64,000 bases of DNA, from the NCBI GenBank assembly GCA_035516795.1, contig DATIZX010000028.1, positions 14,569-78,568 on the forward strand, read 5' to 3'. Both the position numbers and the translations under genes were made by a program. This document shows, in pieces, positions 17,277 to 26,099 of the stretch. Origin of the DNA: DATJBF01 sp035516795. Lineage in GTDB: Bacteria > Verrucomicrobiota > Verrucomicrobiia > Palsa-1439. The notes under the pieces were generated by a model. The model worked only from the letters and a program-made list of their open reading frames with translations, had not been told where the DNA came from and searched no databases. Positions within the stretch are counted from its first letter, which is position 1, and every line of letters begins with the position of its first letter.

Positions 17277-19370
17277 TTATTCTGAACTGCGGTTCGCAAC
17301 AAGGGGCAATGTCGTCAGCCGCAAATGCGTGGCTCCGTAGGGCACCATCACCATGGGGACGGGTTCTTGGTCGTCCGTTTGCAGTTCAACTCTCGGCAGC
17401 ACGCAAGGCTCGGCTGCCAACCTGACGGCACCATTCGGTTCGGCCTGGATATTCGTCGTCCATTTCGGCGCCCAATCGGGCACGTGGTAGAGCGGCACTT
17501 CCAGACGAACCGGCGTCTGACTTTCGACAAGGGGATTGTCGGTCATGGGCGATTCGACCACTTTGATTTTCGGCAATTCAGTTTTCAACGACGCCGGAAA
17601 ACCATAACGCCAGTCGCTTTCCGGGTAGAACTCGACTTCAGGGAAACCCTGGATATTGTGGCCGCGCAGAAAGGGCCTAATGTCGTCGGGATCTCTGGTG
17701 TGTTCGACACGTTTCTCGGCAATTTGGAGCGAATAGACCAGTGGCCCGCGCGTGACACATACGGTCTGGTTTGAGAACCAGCTCTCGATCCTCACCGGCA
17801 TGGGCAGTTTGAGATTGATCGCGTCCCCATCTTGGAACTTCCTCCGAATTGTGACGAATGTGCCCGCTTTCGCTGTGTCGTGGATGGTTCTTCCGTTCAC
17901 CTGAATGGTCGCGTTGGTGCACCATTGGGGAATGCGGAACTGTAAATCCGTAGCAAGCGACTTCTCTGTTTTCACGTGAAAGCTAATGTTGTCGCGAAAA
18001 GGATAATCCGTTTGCTCGCTAACGGTCAGTGATTGTCCGCCCACGGTCGTTGTGACTTCACTCGGCCCGTAATAGACGGCGGCCAGCCCGCCGTCCGACG
18101 ACCGCATCCACATGCGAATGACATAATTCGGCATGGCCCGGTTGATATTGCCGGCGCAACACTCCGTGTCGTGAGCCGCGCGGTAACTCATGCGAGTAGG
18201 GCACTGGGGCGTGCTGCTGACGGTGGTCGGGATCACCACCTGGTTCACTGCCGAGAAATACTGGAGTTGCTTGAACTCTTTGGTGACTGCCCCGGGCAGC
18301 GCGTTGAAAGTGGCGCGCTCGACCAAATCGGCCCAATGACCTTCGCCCGTCGCCATGAACAAATACCCCAGGCTCCACGACCAATCCGTGATGTCACAGC
18401 TTTCATGCAGCGAATTGAATGTGACCGGGTCCAAGTATTCTGAGCTGACGAAACCGCCATCGGGCATGAGACTGTTGTCCACCACCTTTTGATATGCGCG
18501 CCGTCCGAGTTGGAGAACCCGCGGGTTGCCCGTGTAAAGAAAAGTGAGCGGGAAGCATTTCAGTGTTTCCGCGGCCGTCACGCCATGCTCGTGGAATGGA
18601 ACATCGCTCTGGATGTTCTTGGTCGAGCAGAACGACTTGGAGTTGCGCAGAAAATTGTTACAAACGCCGCGGCCAATGTCCAACAACCGCCGGTCTCCCG
18701 TGAGCCCGTAAAGATAAAAGGCCTCTTCGAAATTGGCCCCACTTCGATAGAGGTAAAACTTTTCCTTCGGATTCCGGTTGGTGATCTCGTCGGCGTTGGC
18801 CAGCAGGGCACGCTGCAAGACCTGCACCATTTTGGGATTCCCCGTGGCCGAGAATTGCGCCATCAATGCGCGCCCCACGACCGCATTGGGCCAGCACCAG
18901 CGCGATGGACCCAGATTACCGTTCGTCGAGTTATTCAAGATGTAATCGAGATTGGCATCGCGCCGTCGGGTGATCGAAGGATCGTTGATCAGCCAACTAA
19001 GGCGCGTCGTGGCGTCCACAAAATAGCCAGCTTGTTCGTATGGCCACCAAGCGGACCACCATTTGTTCGTGTACGGAGGCGAGGGAATATCGCCGGTGTA
19101 AAGGCAGGTGTCGTAGGGGTACGACATATTCTCGGGGTGGCCAGTCAACCCGCGCGCTTGGCGCTCCAGCCATTTCTGAATCCAGCCGCGCGGCTGGACA
19201 GCACCTACTGGAAGTTCTGAAAAGTGGCCGTAGTACTTGACCTTGAAGTGACCGGGCTCGGTTACCGACGGCTGGCGCGGTTTGGAGGATGCTCCTGTTC
19301 CGACCAAACCGACGACCAAAACCGCGATGGCCATCCATCGGTTCCATCTTGCGAAGTGGCGGTATCCCAT
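17277..19370 (-). CDS. GH127-like (DUF1680) glycoside hydrolase, secreted
   Basis: The 697-residue protein has a signal peptide (WMAIAVLVVGLVGTGASS) and an (alpha/alpha)6 barrel followed by beta domains. The zinc/cysteine active site known from beta-L-arabinofuranosidase is present: Glu323-x-Cys325 in LHESCDI and the Cys404-Cys405 pair in DTECCAGN, with the nucleophile expected to be one of this pair. DUF1680 proteins characterised so far cleave beta-L-arabinofuranosides, so its presence among alpha-glucan genes is unexpected. It lies 13 bases after the six-hairpin glycosidase gene and 86 bases before the GH77 gene in the same operon. The fold call is strong; the substrate is open. Confidence 0.85.
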   Translation of the reverse strand: MGYRHFARWNRWMAIAVLVVGLVGTGASSKPRQPSVTEPGHFKVKYYGHFSELPVGAVQPRGWIQKWLERQARGLTGHPENMSYPYDTCLYTGDIPSPPYTNKWWSAWWPYEQAGYFVDATTRLSWLINDPSITRRRDANLDYILNNSTNGNLGPSRWCWPNAVVGRALMAQFSATGNPKMVQVLQRALLANADEITNRNPKEKFYLYRSGANFEEAFYLYGLTGDRRLLDIGRGVCNNFLRNSKSFCSTKNIQSDVPFHEHGVTAAETLKCFPLTFLYTGNPRVLQLGRRAYQKVVDNSLMPDGGFVSSEYLDPVTFNSLHESCDITDWSWSLGYLFMATGEGHWADLVERATFNALPGAVTKEFKQLQYFSAVNQVVIPTTVSSTPQCPTRMSYRAAHDTECCAGNINRAMPNYVIRMWMRSSDGGLAAVYYGPSEVTTTVGGQSLTVSEQTDYPFRDNISFHVKTEKSLATDLQFRIPQWCTNATIQVNGRTIHDTAKAGTFVTIRRKFQDGDAINLKLPMPVRIESWFSNQTVCVTRGPLVYSLQIAEKRVEHTRDPDDIRPFLRGHNIQGFPEVEFYPESDWRYGFPASLKTELPKIKVVESPMTDNPLVESQTPVRLEVPLYHVPDWAPKWTTNIQAEPNGAVRLAAEPCVLPRVELQTDDQEPVPMVMVPYGATHLRLTTLPLVANRSSE

Positions 19371-19383
19371 TTCCAGCTCTGGT

Positions 19384-21957
19384 TCAATCTGCGAAATGCA
19401 ACAGGCGGATGGAGGCGATATTGACGAAGTTGTACGGAGAGTTCCCGCCGCCCACGAACGCGGTGTAACGCTCGTTGTGAGCCAGATAACTCATGTTGCG
19501 CGAATATTCGTCCTCGAAGATTCGAATCGAATAGGATTTCCCCGCCTTCAGGTCGGCGCGAACGGGGGACGACAAATCAAAGCGCTGCCAGTTTCCCGAT
19601 TGCGGCATCACGAGATAACCGGCGCCGACGATTTTCCCCGAATCCGTTTCGCGAATCTCCAGTTTCTTGACGGCGCAGGTGATGCCGGTGTTTACGGGGC
19701 CGGCGCCGTTCGAGAATTCGACACGGACGAGGTAGTGACCGCTCCGTTTGGCCGTGAAACTCTTCACGCGGAGTTCATGATCCGGTTTTCCCCAATCCAT
19801 GAAATAACGGTTATCCGCGAGTTTGCCCCCGCGATTTTCCATTTCTTTGGTGGGAATGATCCACGCGGCGTTCGTACCTGCATAAAAACGGGTTGGGGTC
19901 AGATGCGACACGTTGCCGGATTTTTCATCCAATGCCTCCACGGCGTAGAAGTGCGTCTTGTTTGCGTAATCCGACGAATCAGGATCGACCCACTGCGTTT
20001 TGCTCACGTGCTTGGCGCAGAGCTGGCCGTCACGGTAGATGTTGAACACAACATTCGAGGCATCGGCTTGCCGGTAATGCAGCGTCAGCAAACCTTTCTC
20101 GACGGTGATACCGCCCTCTCCAATGGTCTCCCATTCCGGTTGTACCGGCCCGAAGATCGTTCGCCCATCGGAGACATTTTCGATCAAATCGAGCTTGCCT
20201 CCGCTCGCGTCCGGGGCCGGACTTTGCAGATAAACGTCCCATTCATTTTGATCCCGCAGCCCGGTGGCCGCGACGAAGTCTTTGTTGATCGTTTTTCCGT
20301 TCAATTCGATCTTGGCAATACCGCACGACCCGGGTCCTTGGGCGCCGGTGGGCGGCAAATGAACGCGCACGTCAATCGTTTTGCCGCGGTACTTAAAATT
20401 CTGAAGCTCGATGAGATTGGTGGAGCCAAAGGTTTCGTTCCTCAGGTGGCCCGTCACGTAAGGCAGGAAGCGGATTCCATCCCAAGAGGTCTCTAAGCCG
20501 AAAACCACGTCTTGTACCATCGAAAGGTAGCCGGCTACCGACCAGATTTGCCGACGGGAAGTGATGACCGGGCCGCTGAGGATACCGTCTTTCACTCGTG
20601 CTTTGCCGGTGACAAAATCGAAGTTCTCCATGTTCGACAGGTTGAGCGCCGCACCGCGCATCAGGGAATGGATGCCTTGGTCTACGACCGCCGCGTTATT
20701 CACCTTGCGAGCGGCTTTGGTCCAGAAAGCCGTAACGAAGGGCCAGATGCCCTGGTTGTGATAGATTGGCACCGTATGCTCCTGCGGCCAGACAACCGGC
20801 GGACCATGCGGCCCGGTCGGATAATGACTTATGATCGATTTGGTCTGCGCGTCGTCAGCGACCCCTAACAGGACCGCGAGCGATTCGCCCAACAGATCGT
20901 AACGCTGCGCCCGAATTCCGTACGCCGAATCGGTCAAAATGTAGGTACTGTACAGACCCGTGACAGGATCGAAGAAGCGGCGGCTGATCGCATTCCTCAA
21001 TTCTTTCGCCCAAGCGGCATAACGGATTTGGTCGTCGTGCCGACCCAATCGTTCGGCGTACCGGGACGCCGTCCGAAGCGCGAAGTAATTGGCGGCGTTT
21101 ACCGAGAGCGCTTTGGACATGGCGATACCCATCACGTTGTTCTTCGTCCAGCCAGGATACGATTGCTCGCGCCAGTCAAGGAAGGATTGTTCGCCGCGAT
21201 AAAGGCCGTCCTCCGGATCGAATACCACCCGTCGATCTTGCTCAAGAGTGTCGTGAAGAATTGGCCAGACCTTTTCGAGAAAGCTCTTCTGTTCCGGCTC
21301 CGGAAGATACTTCAAAACCTCGCTGGCTCCCAAAATCCAGACAATCCGGTCGCTGGATACGGGGTAGCTGCCGCCGGAGCCGGTGTCCTGCACAACTTGG
21401 TTGGTGAATCCGCCGCTCACCGACGGCTTCAGCAGAGAGGTTTTGAACAGAAGCGAGTGAATGGCTCGCTGCGGGTCAAAGCCAGCTAACGCAAGATACG
21501 TGGAGTATGACAGGTCCCGAGTCCAAACATATGTCCAGAACTCGCCGGTCTGGAACGCTTCGAGCTGAATCGGCTGTCCATGTCCGTAAGCCCCATCCTT
21601 GATCTGCGAGACGGAGTTTTGCAGCGCCTCGGAGACGGCCAGGGCATAGAGGCCATCAAACATCAGATTGCCCGTACGAATTCGGGCGTGGTCCGCCTCT
21701 TCAGAAAAGCTAATGCGCTTGTCGGGCGGCCGGTTGTCCCGCAACTGGGCATTACTCGACAGTTCATAGGCCCGCAGTTTTCCAGTTTCATTGGGGACAA
21801 TCATGGCGCGCAGTGAGCCTTCCACGAGAACATCACCTGATTCGGCCAATGCTGGAAGTGAGCTGAGACCAAGAATCACAATGGCCAGCAGCGAAAGACT
21901 TGGCCGGAGCGGATTCCTGAGGCTTGGGATGGTGGACCGTAACTCGCCAACTAGCAT
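19384..21957 (-). CDS. Secreted six-hairpin (alpha/alpha)6 glycosidase with C-terminal beta modules
   Basis: ATG 21957 gives a signal peptide ending SSLPALAES; the TTG at 21993 is less likely. The 857-residue protein has an (alpha/alpha)6 catalytic region (~50-500) with FWTYVWTRDLSYSTY, YRGEQSFLDWREQSYP, WPQEHTVPIYHNQGIWPF and IWSVAGYLSM, resembling MGH1/GH63/GH37-like or debranching-type enzymes. Beta modules follow, including an FN3-like segment (FNIYRDGQLCAKHVS) and a C-terminal carbohydrate-binding-like domain (~700-857). The exact GH family is not certain. It opens the four-gene operon with GH127, GH77 and the esterase and faces the GH57 operon across a 386-bp divergent region with two operator candidates. 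Confidence 0.78.
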   Translation of the reverse strand: MLVGELRSTIPSLRNPLRPSLSLLAIVILGLSSLPALAESGDVLVEGSLRAMIVPNETGKLRAYELSSNAQLRDNRPPDKRISFSEEADHARIRTGNLMFDGLYALAVSEALQNSVSQIKDGAYGHGQPIQLEAFQTGEFWTYVWTRDLSYSTYLALAGFDPQRAIHSLLFKTSLLKPSVSGGFTNQVVQDTGSGGSYPVSSDRIVWILGASEVLKYLPEPEQKSFLEKVWPILHDTLEQDRRVVFDPEDGLYRGEQSFLDWREQSYPGWTKNNVMGIAMSKALSVNAANYFALRTASRYAERLGRHDDQIRYAAWAKELRNAISRRFFDPVTGLYSTYILTDSAYGIRAQRYDLLGESLAVLLGVADDAQTKSIISHYPTGPHGPPVVWPQEHTVPIYHNQGIWPFVTAFWTKAARKVNNAAVVDQGIHSLMRGAALNLSNMENFDFVTGKARVKDGILSGPVITSRRQIWSVAGYLSMVQDVVFGLETSWDGIRFLPYVTGHLRNETFGSTNLIELQNFKYRGKTIDVRVHLPPTGAQGPGSCGIAKIELNGKTINKDFVAATGLRDQNEWDVYLQSPAPDASGGKLDLIENVSDGRTIFGPVQPEWETIGEGGITVEKGLLTLHYRQADASNVVFNIYRDGQLCAKHVSKTQWVDPDSSDYANKTHFYAVEALDEKSGNVSHLTPTRFYAGTNAAWIIPTKEMENRGGKLADNRYFMDWGKPDHELRVKSFTAKRSGHYLVRVEFSNGAGPVNTGITCAVKKLEIRETDSGKIVGAGYLVMPQSGNWQRFDLSSPVRADLKAGKSYSIRIFEDEYSRNMSYLAHNERYTAFVGGGNSPYNFVNIASIRLLHFAD

Positions 21958-22035
21958 GCGCTGAAATTTACAGGAGTTGGCGTAGCGAATCAACAGTTGT
22001 TGAAGAACTCCCTCTAGCTGTGCCTTCTGAAATCC

Positions 22036-22049
22036 CTAAACCGTTTGCC
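22036..22049 (+). promoter_or_regulatory. LacI-type operator candidate
   Basis: CTAAACCGTTTGCC matches in 12 of 14 bases the site at 35240-35253 and fits the core TAAANCGNT shared by nine sites. It lies 79 bases upstream of the six-hairpin glycosidase operon. Confidence 0.5.
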
Positions 22050-22282
22050 ATCTGAATTCGCGGAGTGACTGGACGGAGAAGCAGAAGGTTCAGCCGACGT
22101 CGGTTTGTGCCCAATCATCTCCGCTTTACGGTGATGGGGAGCGGAACTGACAGGGGCTTAGCAATTTGCCGAGAGCCCCGCAGAAATGTATTGCAAGTTG
22201 GTGCCGAATATGTTAGGAATTCTTACTGGGTATGAGGATAGGCCGTGAGTAATTGCGCGCGTGTTTTTTTTTGCGGTCGGAA

Positions 22283-22297
22283 GTAAAGCGCTTTTAC
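22283..22297 (+). promoter_or_regulatory. LacI-type operator candidate
   Basis: GTAAAGCGCTTTTAC is a near-perfect palindrome with the exact centre AAAGCGCTTT (22285-22294). It lies 47 bases upstream of the GH57 start, where a repressor would block transcription. Confidence 0.6.
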
Positions 22298-22343
22298 GGG
22301 CTCCCCATGCCTTCGATAGATCACAGAACACGTTCAGCTTGAG

Positions 22344-25300
22344 ATGGGTCGCATGAAGCCTACTGTTACTTGGGTGCTGGCTGCTACTCTGGGGATTCTT
22401 GCCTTGCCTCGGCTTGTTGGAGCAAGCACAGGTGTCCATACGTCATGGATGTGGCATATGCACCAACCGATTTACTGGCCCGACCGCGCGCCAGCCAATC
22501 ATCTCGGCGATCATTACCAAAACGCCTACGACACAATCCAACTAAAGGCGGCCGGTTCCACCGTCCCGAGCGACGATTTGGCCGGGACTTTCAGCGATAT
22601 CAATCGCGTCTACGATTACACGTTCTATCCGCATGATGCGATTCAAGCGCTGTTCAGTCTTCCAAACGCCGGTGGTCAGCTCAATTACTCAGGAGCGTTG
22701 ATGGAAAATGTCGCCAGCTTGGCAAGCCACGGTTGGGGATCTTATCCGTCAAATTGGAACAGTTACAACCAGGAAGCGCGTGGCTGGACCACTTCCGGTG
22801 GCAAGCCACGCATGGACTTGACCAACTTCACCTATCATCATTGCATCGCCCCATTCGTAAGCGACGATACGTTGGAAATGGAGATTCGCATCCATCAACG
22901 CGAACAACAACTCTTTTGGGGGAACGGCTCGACGAACCTGATTTCGCGCGGGTTCTTTCCCGCAGAAATGTGCTTCAGCGAGCGCATCATCCCCGTCCTC
23001 AGCAAGCTGGGAATTACCTGGAGTATCGTCTCGGGAAGCCATTTGGCGCGCGCCTGTACGGATTACCCTTTCATGTCTGGTTCACCCGAGAACATGGAAA
23101 TCCCCAATAAAGCCGATCAGCTCAATCCCGCACAACCAGCAGGCGACTACTGGACTACTTCTATAGATCGCGGTTGCTCTCCTTCGGCAGTCGCACCATT
23201 CGGCTACCAGATGCACTATGCTCGATATGTCAATCCGAGCAACGGCGTCGCTTCCACCATCATCGTGGTGCCGGCGGATCAGGCGCTCGGCTGGAAAGAC
23301 AGTTACAGCACCTGGGATCTCGGGCTGATCGCACCGATCGCTTCGCGGAACGATCCCGCGAAACCCTCATTTCTCTTGCTCGCTCACGACGGCGACAACG
23401 CATGGGCCGACGGATATTCGTATTGGGGCGCGGGGCAATGGGCTGATACGTTTGCGAACTCTGCCAATGCAGACGGCTATGAGCCGAGCACTGTCGAACA
23501 GTTCTTGTCCGAGTTCCCGCCCAGTACTGGCGACGTTGTGCACGTCGAAGACGGCGGCTGGGCGTATGCCGATCAGGATTTCGGGTCGCCGATCATGATC
23601 AACTGGCTCTGGCCCGGTACGATCGTGGTGAACGGCCGCAACGTGGTTGACCCCAGTCAGGCCACCAGCGAGAAGGCCGACGAGTGGCGCACGATCATTG
23701 CCACAGAGAACCGTGTCCGGACCGCCCAGCAAATCACAAACTCAATTGCACTCGAAACGTATACCACGTATACCAACCGCATCGATCAGATTCGCGATCC
23801 AGGTTATGGTTCTGTCGCCGCGAATCCAATTGAACTCGGCTGGCACTATTATCTGGGCAGCCTCGACAGCGGTTTTGTTTACTACGGATGCAGCGGCACA
23901 CATTGCGACAGCGCCGTGGTGGCGCAGTCCAACGCCGTGCGCAACGTGGATGGCGTCATCAGTGGACACACGTCACTCGATGCGACTCCCCCAACCGTTT
24001 TTATCCCCCAGCGCAGTCCGTGGAATCCCGGCGGCGCCAATTTCGGGCCCGAATATCAATTGAATGGCAACTGGAACGCAGCCCCGGCTACCAACACCGA
24101 CTTCTGGATCTGGACTTACGCGTATGACGTTTCGGGGATCACGAATGTGAGCTTGCTCTATCGTTCCAATGGCAATGCCAATCCAGCGTCAGCCGATGAA
24201 TTCAAGACCTATGGCGGCGGTCCTGACACTGCCCCGTGGGTTCGCCAAGCCATGACGCAGCGCACAGTCGCTCCAGTCCTCAACGCGTCTCCTCAGTATA
24301 TCGCGGATTACTATTACACCAAGGTGACCGGCTTGGCCGATACCTACGTGGATTACTATGTCAGCGCTACTGACAGCCGGGGCAACACCTACAACTCTCC
24401 GATCCAACACGTCTACGTCTCGCCGACGCCCACCGGCGGAGGCGGCTCGACCGACGGATGTAATGGGCGCGTGTGTGTCTGGCCGGTACCGCCCATTGCG
24501 GGCAATACGACCACCATCACCTTCACGCCCGACGGCGGTTCGCTAGCCGGCGCGGGTCAGGTCTATATCCATCTCGGTTGGAATAATTGGAATCCGGTCC
24601 TCTCGCCAGACGCTGGCATGACTGCGGTTTCCAATACCTGGGTTTATACGGCTGCAGTTCCCAGCGACGCGACGCAACTCGACTGCGTTTTCAACAACGG
24701 CGCGGGCACCTGGGACAACAATAGCGGCCAAGATTGGCATTTCGCCGTCACAAACGGCGCTCCGCCACAAACTCCACCGATGCCGACAAACGTCACGGCC
24801 ACGGCCGTCAGCTCGAATGAAATCGATGTGAGTTGGTCCGCGACGTCGAATACGATTGCTTACGTTGTGTTCCGTGACGGGATAAGGATCGGCACTACAG
24901 TTGCGGCCGCTTATGATGACCTCAATCTGGCTGCCAGTACGCTCTATTGCTATACGGTAGCCTCCTCGAACGCCGCGGGTGCATCTGCTCAGAGTTCGCA
25001 ATCATGTGCCATGACGCTCAACGGCCCGCCGCCGCAGCCCCCGACCACACCAACCAACGTGTTCGCCACGGGTGTCGCCACGAATCAGATCAACATCACT
25101 TGGTCTACTTCAAGTGGCGCCACGGCCTATATCGTAGCCCGCGGCGGCACGCCAATCGCCACCGTTGCAACGACCCCGTATCTTGATACCGGCTTGTCGG
25201 CCAACTCGCTGTACTGCTACTCAATTGCCGCAAGTAACAGCGCTGGCGCCTCCGCCTTCTCCTCATCCGCGTGCGGAACGACGTGGGCAGCACCACCGCC

Positions 25301-26099
25301 GGGCTTCGTCCTGAATGGCAGTGTGAGCAATTACCCGGGATATCTGCTGTCTTCGCCCGGCATGACGTTGTATGCCGCCGTGCGCGGGACAATGCTATAC
25401 GTTGCTACATGGTCGCCCGGCACGAACGGTCCGAACGATCATTTCATTCTTGTGTCCGATCAACTTTTGGGTTCGGCGACAACGGCTGCTCCCTGGGCCA
25501 AGGCTGGAACGGTTGCGGTCCCGCTCAACAAAGTGATGTTGACTGCAGAGAGTCAGGGCACTTACGCGGGCTGGCAGAACCTTAACGGGTCATCTGCGAC
25601 GGCATCGAACCAAGTGATCAAGTCGCCGACGAATTCCGGCCAACTGCAGGGGACAATCGATTTGGTGCAGGCCTTTGGTTCGATGCCTCCGACGCTGTAC
25701 CTGAGCGCCGCCGCCTATACGACGGCCAATGACGGGGCGCTGGTCGCCCAAGCGCCAGCCGGCAATGGCGACGGCAACATCGATCCCAATGAATTTCTGG
25801 CCGTACCGGTTACCGCGTTAACCGATAGCAACGGCGATGGCATTCTGGACGATCTCGATCCTGCAATCGGGTTCATCATCCAAAGCGTTCAACCGGCCGG
25901 GCCAGGCGGTTTCACCATTACGTGGCCGGCCATTCCCGGCAAAACCTACGACGTAATGTATTGCGATTCGCTGGATGCCGCTTGGACGGATTTACCGGGC
26001 GCACAAATCACCGCCGGCAGCGGTCAGATTTCTTTGTCGTATACCGACACCTCGGCGACCAACACAACACAACGCTTTTACCTCATCCATTCACAATGA
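22344..26099 (+). CDS. Secreted multidomain GH57 amylase/amylopullulanase-type enzyme
   Basis: Start ATG 22344 (ATG 22353 is an alternative); signal peptide VTWVLAATLGILALPRLVGA. The 1251-residue protein has a GH57 domain (~30-530) with motif HMHQP at 38-42, nucleophile Glu208 in FFPAEMCF and acid/base Asp349 in LLAHDGDNAW. Next come a CBM25-like starch-binding domain (~700-800, VYIHLGWNNWNP), two FN3 domains (~805-895 and ~900-990), a beta domain, a short DSNGDGILDDLDP calcium-binding-type repeat, and the Ig-like tail shared by eight secreted proteins here, ending RFYLIHSQ. It acts on alpha-1,4 and perhaps alpha-1,6 linkages outside the inner membrane. Its stop overlaps the next start (ATGA). 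Confidence 0.9.
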   Translation: MGRMKPTVTWVLAATLGILALPRLVGASTGVHTSWMWHMHQPIYWPDRAPANHLGDHYQNAYDTIQLKAAGSTVPSDDLAGTFSDINRVYDYTFYPHDAIQALFSLPNAGGQLNYSGALMENVASLASHGWGSYPSNWNSYNQEARGWTTSGGKPRMDLTNFTYHHCIAPFVSDDTLEMEIRIHQREQQLFWGNGSTNLISRGFFPAEMCFSERIIPVLSKLGITWSIVSGSHLARACTDYPFMSGSPENMEIPNKADQLNPAQPAGDYWTTSIDRGCSPSAVAPFGYQMHYARYVNPSNGVASTIIVVPADQALGWKDSYSTWDLGLIAPIASRNDPAKPSFLLLAHDGDNAWADGYSYWGAGQWADTFANSANADGYEPSTVEQFLSEFPPSTGDVVHVEDGGWAYADQDFGSPIMINWLWPGTIVVNGRNVVDPSQATSEKADEWRTIIATENRVRTAQQITNSIALETYTTYTNRIDQIRDPGYGSVAANPIELGWHYYLGSLDSGFVYYGCSGTHCDSAVVAQSNAVRNVDGVISGHTSLDATPPTVFIPQRSPWNPGGANFGPEYQLNGNWNAAPATNTDFWIWTYAYDVSGITNVSLLYRSNGNANPASADEFKTYGGGPDTAPWVRQAMTQRTVAPVLNASPQYIADYYYTKVTGLADTYVDYYVSATDSRGNTYNSPIQHVYVSPTPTGGGGSTDGCNGRVCVWPVPPIAGNTTTITFTPDGGSLAGAGQVYIHLGWNNWNPVLSPDAGMTAVSNTWVYTAAVPSDATQLDCVFNNGAGTWDNNSGQDWHFAVTNGAPPQTPPMPTNVTATAVSSNEIDVSWSATSNTIAYVVFRDGIRIGTTVAAAYDDLNLAASTLYCYTVASSNAAGASAQSSQSCAMTLNGPPPQPPTTPTNVFATGVATNQINITWSTSSGATAYIVARGGTPIATVATTPYLDTGLSANSLYCYSIAASNSAGASAFSSSACGTTWAAPPPGFVLNGSVSNYPGYLLSSPGMTLYAAVRGTMLYVATWSPGTNGPNDHFILVSDQLLGSATTAAPWAKAGTVAVPLNKVMLTAESQGTYAGWQNLNGSSATASNQVIKSPTNSGQLQGTIDLVQAFGSMPPTLYLSAAAYTTANDGALVAQAPAGNGDGNIDPNEFLAVPVTALTDSNGDGILDDLDPAIGFIIQSVQPAGPGGFTITWPAIPGKTYDVMYCDSLDAAWTDLPGAQITAGSGQISLSYTDTSATNTTQRFYLIHSQ

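Larger units (their letters stand above)
21958..22343. other. Divergent regulatory region between two glucan operons (386 bp)
   Basis: No gene is present. The region contains two LacI-type operator candidates (22036-22049 and 22283-22297), one near each divergent start, and a run of nine T at 22264-22272. The small minus-strand frame at 22158-22439 has no protein-like composition and overlaps the GH57 start. Confidence 0.7.

Noticed and set aside
19282..20496. 404-residue plus-strand frame antisense to the glycosidase gene
   Set aside because: Composition mirrors the opposite strand; no domain or ribosome site; the minus-strand gene has a signal peptide and motifs.
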